NCBI GenBank assembly: GCA_946500295.1
Contig: CAMMVF010000001.1
Span: 118,290-182,289, forward strand
DNA from: an uncultured Clostridia bacterium
GTDB taxonomy: Bacteria; Bacillota; Clostridia; Oscillospirales; Acutalibacteraceae
Reading direction: 5' to 3'
DNA: 64,000 nt
Position numbers and translations under genes: made by a program. Shown in pieces: positions 36,744 to 44,219 of the stretch; the first letter of the stretch is position 1; each line of letters begins with the position of its first letter. The notes under the pieces are model-generated. The model worked only from the letters and a program-made list of their open reading frames with translations, was not told the origin of the DNA and did no database searches.

Positions 36744-37349
36744 GTGGAACAAATAAAAATCGGCAAATTTATAGCCGAAGAAAGAAAGGCTAAGGGGCTC
36801 ACTCAAAGGCAGCTTGCCGATGCGCTCTCCATCAGTGATAAAACTGTGTCTAAATGGGAGTGTGGAAAAGGGCTTCCGGAGGTTTCCCTTATGTTACCTC
36901 TGTGTGAAACATTGAATATTACTGTCAATGACTTGCTTTCGGGAGAAAGAGTCTGTGAAGTTGATTATCAAAAGAAAGCGGAGGAGAATATGATGGATTT
37001 AATGAAAGAAAATCAGGAAAACAAAAAGCGAATGGCGTTATCCGTCATTTGTGGCGTGATTACAATAATTGCAGTCTGCTCCCTTATCGTCATAGCCTCA
37101 TATATTGAATTGCCGGTGCTTACACGAATTGCAGTGATTTTACTTGCTGTTGCGACGGCAGCAGCGGGTATAGGGGCGGCGGCAATGCTTGAGGTTAAGG
37201 CGGGCTATTACGAGTGTCCGCACTGTAAAGCTCTGTTTGTCCCTACTATGGGTGAATATGTTAAAGGTTATCACACCCTTACAAAACGTAAATTGACCTG
37301 TCCGGCATGTGGAAAAAGAGGAATGTGTAAGCATCGTATCGTAAGATAA
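36744..37349 (+). CDS. XRE-family regulator with membrane helices and a C-terminal zinc ribbon
   Basis: The 201-residue protein has an XRE helix-turn-helix at about residues 8-62 (LTQRQLADALSISDKTVSKWECG). A charged linker is followed by two hydrophobic helices at about 95-150. The C-terminal region has two CxxC pairs (CPHC and CPAC) plus further Cys and His, looking like a zinc ribbon. GTG 36744 is chosen because it stands 7 bases after AAAGGAGG; an upstream ATG overlaps the site. The layout suggests a membrane-tethered regulator with a metal-binding sensor or interaction tail. Target genes are unknown. Confidence 0.82.
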   Translation: MEQIKIGKFIAEERKAKGLTQRQLADALSISDKTVSKWECGKGLPEVSLMLPLCETLNITVNDLLSGERVCEVDYQKKAEENMMDLMKENQENKKRMALSVICGVITIIAVCSLIVIASYIELPVLTRIAVILLAVATAAAGIGAAAMLEVKAGYYECPHCKALFVPTMGEYVKGYHTLTKRKLTCPACGKRGMCKHRIVR

Positions 37350-37420
37350 ATATGGCGTCAGTTTAATATCTAACGCATGAAAAGCTTTATTTAGAAATTT
37401 TGTATTATTACACTATAAAA

Positions 37421-37457
37421 GCCTTCCCTGTCAAACAAATCTTGACAGGGGAGGCTG
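37421..37457 (+). terminator. Terminator-like hairpin after the XRE/zinc-ribbon gene
   Basis: AGCCTTCCCTGTCAA pairs with TTGACAGGGGAGGCT with one wobble. The following bases GTGCGTTTG are not a clean T-run, so efficiency is uncertain. Confidence 0.6.
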
Positions 37458-37494
37458 TGCGTTTGCTCCCAAAGCTCAAAACGAGCGAGAGCTG

Positions 37495-37612
37495 AAAGGA
37501 TTACTGTGTTATAAAAGGCACTGCATTTTTAACGTGAAAGAAGTTCCTGGAGGCACAAAATGTGAAAATGGTATAAATTAGTACGGGAGCAGTGCAGAAT
37601 CTCGTAGGAGTT
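37495..37612 (+). repeat. Family B repeat
   Basis: A diverged copy with AAAGGATTACTGTGTTATAAAAGGC, then GGTATAAATTAGTACGGGAGCAGTGCAG and CGTAGGAG, reaching into the serA 3' end. No terminator is seen between it and serA on the minus strand. Confidence 0.6.
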
Positions 37613-38768
37613 AAAGAACCCTTACTCTCAATACGCCGTCGAGCTTTGCTATCTCGTCGCCGAGAGAGCAGTCAGCGCCGCTTGCGTCAACTACGGTATA
37701 GGCGTAGTCCTTGCGGGATTTGTTCTCCATATTTTCTACGTTTGCGCCCTTGTCAGAGAGTACCTGAAGCGAACGCTGGAGCACGGAGGGGACGTTTTTG
37801 TGAAGAATACAGAAGCGAATCTCGCCCGAGCGTGGCATATTTACATTCGGGAAGTTTACGCTGTTGGTAATATTGCCGTTTACAAGGTAATCCTTAACCT
37901 CGTCAGCCGCCATGGCGGCGCAGTTTTCCTCACTCTCGGGAGTTGAAGCGCCGAGGTGCGGCATAGCGATAACTCCGGCAGCGCCGAGGAGATCGTCGGT
38001 TGCGAAGTCCGTTACATAGCAGGCGATTTTGCCGTCCTCAATACCTGCGAGCACATCTGCGGAATTTACAAGGTCTGCTCTTGAGAAGTTCAGGACTCTG
38101 ACGCCGTCCTTCATCTTGGAGATATTCTCGGCACAGATTACATTTTTGGTGTCGGGGGTGAGGGGAACGTGAATGGTGATGTAATCGCTCTCGGAGAAGA
38201 TCTCATCCAATGTCAGGCAGTGCTTCGTTGACGGGGAAAGCTTTAAAGCGCCGTCAACCGAGAGGAAGGGGTCGTAGCCGCAAACCTTCATGCCGAGAGC
38301 CGCTGCGGCGTTTGCCGCCAAAGCGCCTATTGCTCCAAGACCGATTACGCCTAGAGTCTTGCCCTTGATTTCGGGGCCTGCATAGGCGCTTTTGCCCTTT
38401 TCTACCATCTTGCCCACCTGGTCGCCGTTGCCCTTGAGTGTTTTTGTCCACTCAATGCCATCTACTATCTTTCTTGAGCTCAATAGCAAGCCTGCAATCA
38501 CAAGCTCCTTAACGGCGTTAGCATTAGCTCCGGGTGTGTTGAATACAACTATTCCGTTCTCGCTGCAGCGGTCGATGGGAATATTGTTTACACCTGCGCC
38601 TGCTCTTGCGATGGCAAGCAGACTTTCGGGCAGCTCCATCTCGTGCATTGACGCACTGCGCACGAGCACCGCGTCCGGGTTTTCTACCTCGTTGCCGTAG
38701 GTGAAGCCCTCTCCTAGTCTTTCAAGACCTACGGGAGAGATTTTGTTAAGTGTTTTAATATTGTACAT
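37611..38768 (-). CDS. serA: D-3-phosphoglycerate dehydrogenase
   Basis: The 385-residue enzyme oxidises 3-phosphoglycerate, the first step of serine synthesis. The NAD-binding GVIGLGAIGALAANAA is near residue 140, and the substrate-binding Arg in LNFSRADLV and a GASTPESEENCA histidine loop are visible. An ACT-like domain at about 315-385 (FCILHKNVPSVLQRSLQVLSDKGANVENM) probably senses serine. It lies downstream of serC by 42 bases in one operon. Confidence 0.95.
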   Translation of the reverse strand: MYNIKTLNKISPVGLERLGEGFTYGNEVENPDAVLVRSASMHEMELPESLLAIARAGAGVNNIPIDRCSENGIVVFNTPGANANAVKELVIAGLLLSSRKIVDGIEWTKTLKGNGDQVGKMVEKGKSAYAGPEIKGKTLGVIGLGAIGALAANAAAALGMKVCGYDPFLSVDGALKLSPSTKHCLTLDEIFSESDYITIHVPLTPDTKNVICAENISKMKDGVRVLNFSRADLVNSADVLAGIEDGKIACYVTDFATDDLLGAAGVIAMPHLGASTPESEENCAAMAADEVKDYLVNGNITNSVNFPNVNMPRSGEIRFCILHKNVPSVLQRSLQVLSDKGANVENMENKSRKDYAYTVVDASGADCSLGDEIAKLDGVLRVRVL

Positions 38769-38810
38769 TTCAGTTATACTCCTTAAATCAATTTGCTAAA
38801 GCCGCAGTAC

Positions 38811-39896
38811 TCAGCCGTTTGACTTTTCAAACTCAGCCATGAACTTGACCAGAGCTTCTACGCCCTCTATCGGCATAGCATTGTAGATGGAAGCTCTCAT
38901 GCCGCCGACTGTGCGGTGTCCCTTGATATTTGCAAAGCCTTTTTTAGTTGCCTCGGCTACGAACTGAGCGTCCATGTCGCTGTTGCCTGTTACAAAGGGT
39001 ACGTTCATCAGCGAGCGATCCTCGGGAACTACAGTGCCTTTGAAAAGCTTGGAAGTGTCGAGGAAGTCATACAAGATCTTAGCCTTCTTCTCGTTTCTCT
39101 CCTTCATTGCATCAAGACCGCCGATATCGTTTTTAATCCACTCCATTACGAGCTTTGCAATATATATTGTGTAACACGGAGGTGTGTTGAACATTGAACC
39201 GTTGTCTGCGTGGGTTTGATAGTTGAACATTGTAGGTGTTATGTCCATAGCGTTGCCGATGAGGTCGTCACGGATTATAACTACTGTAAGACCTGCCGGA
39301 GCCATGTTTTTCTGAGCTCCTGCATAAAGCAAGCCGAACTTGGAAACATCAATCGGCTGTGAGAGGATACAGGAGGAAATATCGGCTACAAGCGGAACAT
39401 CTCCCGTGTCGGGCAGCTCGTGGTAAACTGTGCCGTAGATTGTGTTGTTCATGCAGATGTGGAAGTAGTCTGCATCTTTAGTGAAGGTCGAGGGGTCGAG
39501 CTTGGGAATATATGAAAAAGTCTTATCCTCGGAGGAAGCCACTACGTTTGTGTTTCCGTAACGTGAGGCTTCTTTGTAGGCCTTCTTAGCCCACTGACCT
39601 GTTATTACATAGTCTGCCTTGCCTGATTTTGTCATAAGATTCATGGGAACCATAGCAAACTGTGAGGAAGCTCCGCCCTGGAGGAAGAGCACCTTGTAGT
39701 TGTCCGGAATATTCATAAGCTCCCTGATAAGAGCCTCGGCGCCCTCTATAATTGTGCCGAAAACCTTTGAGCGGTGAGACATTTCCATAACTGATTGGCC
39801 GCTGCCCTCGTAGTCGAGCATCTGAGCGGCGGCTTTTTCAAGCACCGGTACCGGCAGCATCGAAGGACCTGCCGAGAAGTTGTAAACTCTGTTCAT
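38811..39896 (-). CDS. serC: Phosphoserine aminotransferase
   Basis: The 361-residue PLP enzyme makes phosphoserine from phosphohydroxypyruvate and glutamate. The N-terminus MNRVYNFSAGPSMLPVPVLE and the PLP lysine in LLYAGAQKNMAPAG identify it. The frame continues 55 codons upstream, but those codons come from the family A repeat A4 read backwards. The ATG at 39896 behind AAAGGATAG is the true start. With serA it covers two of the three serine pathway steps; serB is not in the window. Confidence 0.95.
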   Translation of the reverse strand: MNRVYNFSAGPSMLPVPVLEKAAAQMLDYEGSGQSVMEMSHRSKVFGTIIEGAEALIRELMNIPDNYKVLFLQGGASSQFAMVPMNLMTKSGKADYVITGQWAKKAYKEASRYGNTNVVASSEDKTFSYIPKLDPSTFTKDADYFHICMNNTIYGTVYHELPDTGDVPLVADISSCILSQPIDVSKFGLLYAGAQKNMAPAGLTVVIIRDDLIGNAMDITPTMFNYQTHADNGSMFNTPPCYTIYIAKLVMEWIKNDIGGLDAMKERNEKKAKILYDFLDTSKLFKGTVVPEDRSLMNVPFVTGNSDMDAQFVAEATKKGFANIKGHRTVGGMRASIYNAMPIEGVEALVKFMAEFEKSNG

Positions 39897-39920
39897 TTCA
39901 TTTCTATCCTTTCTACACTG

Positions 39921-40091
39921 TATAACCAAGTCGCCGATGTCCCCCGCCTCTGTAGGCGGCGGGGGACATTCAGTCTTTCGGTGGGGGTTATAATCCCCCA
40001 CCGAAACTCTGAGGAGCAAAGCTCCCCCGGCGACGGTTGCAATCGTCGCAGGCGTGATCAAACGAGCTTGTCACGCAGGCGAAGATTTAAA
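39921..40091 (+). repeat. Family A repeat, copy A4 (best-formed copy)
   Basis: 171 bp. The closing stem is TCGCC (39931-39935) with GGCGA (40078-40082). Hairpin 1 is GTCCCCCGCC with a bulged partner to 39967. Hairpin 2 is a perfect 12-bp TTTCGGTGGGGG/CCCCCACCGAAA (39976-39987 with 39995-40006). Hairpin 3 is GGAGC-AAA-GCTCC (40013-40025). Hairpin 4 is GCGACG/CGTCGC (40030-40049). Hairpin 5 is GCGTGA/TCACGC (40052-40076). It starts 25 bases upstream of serC. Confidence 0.92.
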
Positions 40092-40242
40092 AAGCAGAAT
40101 AAATACATATCCTGCCAAAATGCTAACACATTAATTATAAGCTTTGCCGAGGTTGAAGTCAACACAAAATCCGGCTTTATACGCCGTATTTTGCACCATA
40201 ATGTAAAATTCGCAGGCTATTGCTGATACAGTAGGGAAAATA

Positions 40243-40299
40243 AAAAGCGCAGTCTCGCACTGTATTCATTTATACAGTATATTCCAAGACTGCGCTTTT
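40243..40299. terminator. Nested hairpin with terminator-like arms
   Basis: AAAAGCGCAGTCT and AGACTGCGCTTTT enclose a second palindrome ACTGTAT/ATACAGT. A and T runs flank it on both strands. No gene ends next to it on the plus strand; on the minus strand it lies 398 bases past the nif3-like gene, beyond repeats. It could be a terminator for read-through from either side. Confidence 0.5.
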
Positions 40300-40641
40300 G
40301 GCGACAAATGCCGGTGTCGAAGGCACCTTTTTGTCCTACGTGCGTCTGCACTGCGCTTATGTAAATCTGTGCCAATCTAAGCTCTCTGTCCTTCCGTTAC
40401 TTTTTTCCCGTTGTCAGTCTCTAACCTTTTTCTATAAAGTAATCCTTTTAACTTTTGCTCGTTATAAAATTGTGCGAAACTCGGGGCACAAACTATTTTA
40501 ATTTAAAAGCCGTAGGCTTTCCACAACCGCACGCAGGGCGATATCACATTCGCCTTGGCGAATATTTCACCTGCGGCTTGCCGCAGATTTCACCGCACCG
40601 CTAGGTGCGATATCATTGGCGAAGCCATATGGCGCAGCCGC
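40300..40641 (-). repeat. Composite of family B and family C repeats
   Basis: In reverse orientation the family B core is seen (GTCTGCACTGCGC, then GTGCCAATCTA), followed by a linker with GCTCGTTATAAAATTGTGCGA. After about 40,515 comes a chain of family C palindromes such as ATTCGCC-TT-GGCGAAT and CTGCGGC-TT-GCCGCAG, separated by ATTTCAC/GATATCAC. The stretch 40,434-40,640 is closely similar to 42,660-42,866. Confidence 0.75.
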
Positions 40642-41388
40642 TTATGCGTAGTCCATCAAATCCACATTGTCCTGAGATACTATGAACTCAACGTCGTTAA
40701 AATTGCGGCTGAGCATGGAGCAAAGCGGGGCGCAAACTATAAATTCCGTGCGATAATGTCCCAAATCAAGTACGGATACGCCCATGCGCTCGGCGTCAAT
40801 AATCTGGTGGTGCTTGATTTCGCCGGTGACAAAGCAGTCGATTTTGTCTGCTATTTTATACAGCATATCGCCGCCTGCTCCGCTGCACATTCCTACCCTC
40901 TTTATGTTTTTGCCGCAGTCGAGGTATCTCAGCCCTTTGGCGTTCAGGTTTTCCTTTGCCTGCTTGGCAAAGCTCTTTACCGACATCTCGTGTTTCAGGA
41001 TTCCGATGGCAATCGCTTCTCCCTCAATCATCTCGATTGCCGCTAAATCGAGCAGCTTTGCAAGCTGGGCGTTGGTGCCTACGGGAGATATGTCGAGGTT
41101 GGTGTGGGCGCAGATAGCGGTAATTCCGTAACGTGCAAGCTCATAAGGAATAGAGCCCGAGCGCACAGAGCGGATAGGCTCGAATATTATCGGGTGGTGG
41201 CTGATTATCAGCTCACAGCCGAGACGGTGAGCTTCCTCTACTACTGCGTTGGTAATATCAAGGCATACAAGCGCCTTTTTTACCTCCGCTTCCATGTCGC
41301 CGCACAGCAGTCCGCAGTTGTCGCCTTGCATGGCGCTGCGAAACGGCGCTATCTTATCTATGTAGCTGTAGATTTCCTTGACCTTCAT
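40642..41388 (-). CDS. Nif3-like dinuclear metal center protein (DUF34/YqfO family)
   Basis: The 248-residue protein matches the short Nif3 form: GDNCGLLCGD near residue 23, ISHHPIIFEP with two metal-binding histidines near 63-64, CAHTNLD near 93, and a C-terminal GEIKHHQIIDAERMGVSVLDLGHYRTE with more ligands. The family binds two metal ions; activity is not settled (GTP cyclohydrolase I-like chemistry has been proposed). ATG overlaps the trmK stop as ATGA, so the two genes are coupled, a conserved pairing in Firmicutes. Confidence 0.92.
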   Translation of the reverse strand: MKVKEIYSYIDKIAPFRSAMQGDNCGLLCGDMEAEVKKALVCLDITNAVVEEAHRLGCELIISHHPIIFEPIRSVRSGSIPYELARYGITAICAHTNLDISPVGTNAQLAKLLDLAAIEMIEGEAIAIGILKHEMSVKSFAKQAKENLNAKGLRYLDCGKNIKRVGMCSGAGGDMLYKIADKIDCFVTGEIKHHQIIDAERMGVSVLDLGHYRTEFIVCAPLCSMLSRNFNDVEFIVSQDNVDLMDYA

Positions 41389-42086
41389 AATTGTCCTCCT
41401 GTTGTGTATTTTTCTATTTCCGTAATCAAGCAGGAGAGCTTTTTAGCTGCGCTTAAATCACCGCCGAGGGTAAGCCCCTCCTGCTTTTTTTTGAGTGAAT
41501 TTATTACCTTGTCAAGATACTGCTTATCAAGCGGACGTTGCAGCGGCTTTAGTGCGCCGACCCTTGATTCGAGCTCGGTCGGATTTTTTACACTGCCCGA
41601 ATAAACCGCCAGCATTACCGTGTACAGCCTGCGGTCACTTTCCACGGCCTGTTCAAGCTTGATTTCAAATCCGTTTTGATACAGGTAGGAGCGGAGAGTT
41701 TCGGAGCGGGTCATAGGCTGTAAAATGAGGTGCTTTTCTTCAATTTTAAGCCATGGAGCTTTTTCGATTATAGAGCATATAAGCTCTCCTCCCATTCCGG
41801 CGATTACTATATCGTCACATTCGTCCGGGCTGACCTGCTCAAGCCCGTTTGAAAGTCTCGCCTTAACAATATCCCCGACGTCACAGCGGTTTATGGTCTC
41901 CACTCCGCTTTCAAGCGGCTTTTTGTTTATATCGCAGGCAAGGGCTGATGAAATTTTTCCCGCTTGAGCCAGGGCGCAGGGCAGATATGCGTGGTCGGTG
42001 CCGATATCAGCCAGCTTGCAGCCTGCTCGAACCATTTCGGCGCACAGGTTGAGCCTGGGGTCGAGCGGTAAGTTTTGCTTGCTCAA
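41385..42086 (-). CDS. trmK: tRNA (adenine(22)-N1)-methyltransferase
   Basis: The 233-residue class I methyltransferase has the SAM-binding segment CKLADIGTDHAYLPCALAQAG and the NPPY-like site replaced by the family-typical DDIVIAGMGGELI. TrmK methylates A22 in the D loop of tRNAs in Gram-positive bacteria. The chosen TTG start at 42086 lies 6 bases after GGAGTG; a longer frame to 42125 would run through a terminator hairpin and lacks a ribosome site. The usual neighbour sigA (rpoD) is not present here. Confidence 0.9.
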   Translation of the reverse strand: MSKQNLPLDPRLNLCAEMVRAGCKLADIGTDHAYLPCALAQAGKISSALACDINKKPLESGVETINRCDVGDIVKARLSNGLEQVSPDECDDIVIAGMGGELICSIIEKAPWLKIEEKHLILQPMTRSETLRSYLYQNGFEIKLEQAVESDRRLYTVMLAVYSGSVKNPTELESRVGALKPLQRPLDKQYLDKVINSLKKKQEGLTLGGDLSAAKKLSCLITEIEKYTTGGQL

Positions 42087-42099
42087 ATGTATCACTCCA

Positions 42100-42137
42100 A
42101 ATAAAAATAGGCCCTGCCTCTTCACAATTGAGGAGGC
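42100..42137 (-). terminator. Terminator between the DUF1858 gene and trmK
   Basis: On the minus strand GCCTCCTC-AATTGT-GAAGAGGC forms an 8-bp stem with one wobble, followed after a short GC stretch by CTATTTTTATT. It ends the small DUF1858 transcript upstream of trmK. Confidence 0.7.
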
Positions 42138-42155
42138 AAGACCGACTTGAAACTC

Positions 42156-42362
42156 TTACGCCTGCTTTGAAAGGTGGCTGTTGAGCTTTTCTACCATTTC
42201 GTCTGCATTTACTCCGTGAACCATGCATGCCTCCTCAAGAGTCTCGCCTCTGGAAGCGGGACAGCCGAGGCAGTGCATACCCATCTCCAAAAAGTACGGA
42301 GCGGTAGTTTCGTCTAAATCGAGTATATCGCCGATAACGGTGTTTTTTGTAATCTCTGCCAT
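42156..42362 (-). CDS. DUF1858 / redox-disulfide domain protein
   Basis: The 68-residue protein has the pattern TVIGDILDLDETTAPYFLEMGMHCLGCPAS, with the CxxC pair (CLGC) of the hybrid-cluster-protein-associated redox disulfide domain family (TIGR03980). Those proteins are thought to handle redox or sulfur chemistry, but the function is not established. It stands alone between a terminator and repeat DNA, with GGAGGAAAA before the ATG. Confidence 0.88.
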   Translation of the reverse strand: MAEITKNTVIGDILDLDETTAPYFLEMGMHCLGCPASRGETLEEACMVHGVNADEMVEKLNSHLSKQA

Positions 42363-42439
42363 AATTTTTCCTCCATAGCTTTTTACTGTGTTTGATGTTA
42401 TTATAACCTAAGGCGAAAAAAAAATCAATTTTTATTTCC

Positions 42440-42874
42440 TACGTACTCCTGCACTGGCGGCAAAGCCGCAGTGAAATTGCCCTATCGGGCAGTGAAATTT
42501 GCGCCTGCGGCACAAGTGAAATATTTGATAAATTAAATGTGAAATTGCGCTTTTAGCGCAGTATAGGAAATAGCAAGCGATTTGAATTTAAAATAGTCTG
42601 AGTGAGTTTTAACTTTTACTCTCGGCATAGCCTTGTATTGAATTCTATAATTTCAATATAAGGCTCGTTATAAAATTTTGCGAGACTCGGGGCGCTAACC
42701 CTAAGTCTCGCACAATTTACTTTAAATCCAAGCCGCTTGCGGCTTCCATAACCGTGCCTTTGGCACGATATCACATTCGCCTTGGCGAATATTTCACCTG
42801 CGGCTCGCCGCAGATTTTACAGCGGCGTAAGCCGCTATATCACCGGCGAAGCCCCGGCGCAGAAGGCGTAAAAA
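42440..42874 (-). repeat. Composite of family B and family C repeats, two C arrays facing each other
   Basis: From 42,461 to 42,562 a plus-oriented C array has GCGGC-AAA-GCCGC, GCCC-TAT-CGGGC and GCGC-TTTTA-GCGC separated by GTGAAATT. From 42,745 to 42,866 a minus-oriented array has GTGCC-TTT-GGCAC, ATTCGCC-TT-GGCGAAT, CTGCGGC-TC-GCCGCAG and AGCGGC-GTAA-GCCGCT separated by ATTTCAC/GATATCAC. Between them is AT-rich sequence with GCTCGTTATAAAATTTTGCGA shared with 40.4 kb. No gene was seen in this gap. Confidence 0.75.
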
Positions 42875-42902
42875 ACAACATCCCCCGACATCGGGGGATG
42901 TG
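42875..42902 (-). terminator. Terminator of the zinc-ribbon gene
   Basis: On the minus strand ACATCCCCCGA pairs with TCGGGGGATGT and is followed by TGTTTTTTA. It lies 23 bases after the stop codon at 42,925. Confidence 0.9.
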
Positions 42903-42924
42903 AATGCAAAACTATATCAAACAA

Positions 42925-43203
42925 TTAATCTTCTTCTTTGATCTTAGCAAAGCACTCGCTGCAATATACCGGGCGATCTTCCCTGGGCTGGAAGGGAACC
43001 TTTGCCTCGGCGCCGCAGGCTGCACAGGTAGCAGTGAACATCTCACGGCCTGCTCTGCTCGAGTTTTTGCGGGCATCTCTACAGGGTTTACATCTCTGCG
43101 GCTCGTTTGCAAAGCCTTTCTCAGCGTAAAATTCCTGCTCGCCTGCTGTGAATACGAATTCGTTGCCGCACTCCTTGCAGACTAGGGTCTTGTCTTCGAA
43201 CAT
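42925..43203 (-). CDS. Zinc-ribbon protein (CxxC-x-CxxC, zf-trcl type)
   Basis: The 92-residue protein contains two four-cysteine units: CKECGNEFVF with CKPCRDARK, and CAACGAEAKVPF with CSECFAK. The first unit with EQEFYAEKGFANEPQRC matches the probable zinc-ribbon domain found in many Clostridia and Cyanobacteria. RNA or protein binding is likely but not known. It is monocistronic with an AGAGAGGTA site and a strong terminator. Confidence 0.88.
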   Translation of the reverse strand: MFEDKTLVCKECGNEFVFTAGEQEFYAEKGFANEPQRCKPCRDARKNSSRAGREMFTATCAACGAEAKVPFQPREDRPVYCSECFAKIKEED

Positions 43204-43298
43204 TTTTGTTTTACCTCTCTTTGGTGTATTTGTTTATCCCTCGTGTGGAGTTGCACCACCGCCCGATTAAGGGCGCTCTTTCGTAGCGGGGACATATA

Positions 43299-43889
43299 TC
43301 AGTCAATGCGCCTGAGCTTTTTTCTTATTCTTACAAGCGCATTGTCAACTGCCTTTACCGTTGTGTTAAGCGAACGTGCCGTTTGAACATAAGAACTGCC
43401 GCTGAGATATCGGGACAAAACCTTTTGCTCAAAGGAGGAAAGAGATTTGTTGATTTTTTCCTGTAATGCCGCAAAGCACTCCTCGTCAATCAACAACTGC
43501 TCCGGATTTTGAAGTGAGGTTTGCAAATCGAGCTGTTCCTGATCTATAGATACTAAAGCGTTTTTGGGTATGTTTTTTTTTCGCTTTTCACTTTTATATA
43601 CTGTCAGCAGCTTATTTTGCACGCAGCGGTTGAGATAGGTTTTGAAGCTTGCGCCGTTGCCCTCACGGTAGGAGTTTACGGCGTGCAAGAAGGCTATGTA
43701 GCCCTCCTGAATCAGATCCTCCTTATCCTCAAGGCTGACGCTTGTGGAAAACTGTGATGCCTTACCGTAGATTATCGGCGCATACCGCCTGGACAGTATC
43801 TCAAAGGAATGTTCATCTCCACTGCGGATTTTTTCAATCAGTTTCTCGTCGCTCAGCTCATCAAAACTGCCGAGTTCCCTATTATCCAT
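43299..43889 (-). CDS. sigH: RNA polymerase sigma factor, SigH-type
   Basis: The 196-residue sigma-70 family protein has region 2 at about 15-95 (EDLIQEGYIAFLHAVNSY, FKTYLNRCVQNKLL) and region 4 at about 135-190 (LSSFEQKVLSRYLSGSSYVQTARSLNT), with no region 3. Length and the DEELIEKIR-like N-terminus match SigH, which directs transition-state and early sporulation genes in Firmicutes. ATG 43889 behind GCGAGG is preferred over an upstream ATG that adds ten hydrophobic residues. The 330-base gap to yifB is AT-rich and holds no gene. Confidence 0.88.
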   Translation of the reverse strand: MDNRELGSFDELSDEKLIEKIRSGDEHSFEILSRRYAPIIYGKASQFSTSVSLEDKEDLIQEGYIAFLHAVNSYREGNGASFKTYLNRCVQNKLLTVYKSEKRKKNIPKNALVSIDQEQLDLQTSLQNPEQLLIDEECFAALQEKINKSLSSFEQKVLSRYLSGSSYVQTARSLNTTVKAVDNALVRIRKKLRRID

Positions 43890-44219
43890 ATATAAACCTC
43901 GCAGAGAAATCATTAACACTAATTTTACTTCAACTATCAGAAAAAGTCAACGCTTATTTTTGAAATATATACCGTACACTGGCAAAAAATGTTGATAAAA
44001 TCTATTAAAAATCTTCAATGAACGACGTTCTTTTTATTTGACGGAAGTCAAAAAGCTAAAAAAATAAAAAATAAAATTGAGCTTTAGGTTAATATCTATA
44101 TATGGATGAAGAAAACTTTGTCTAAATTGCATAGGGGAAAGCTCGGAGATTTATGGTAAAATTATACATATAGGTAAGGTCTGAATATAATGCGATGTAT
44201 GAGTGTAAGGAGGGGGATT

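Noticed and set aside
42461..42866. CRISPR-like look of the family C arrays
   Set aside because: The constant part is only 7-9 bases and the variable parts are palindromes of unequal length, not spacers of fixed size. No cas gene is present.
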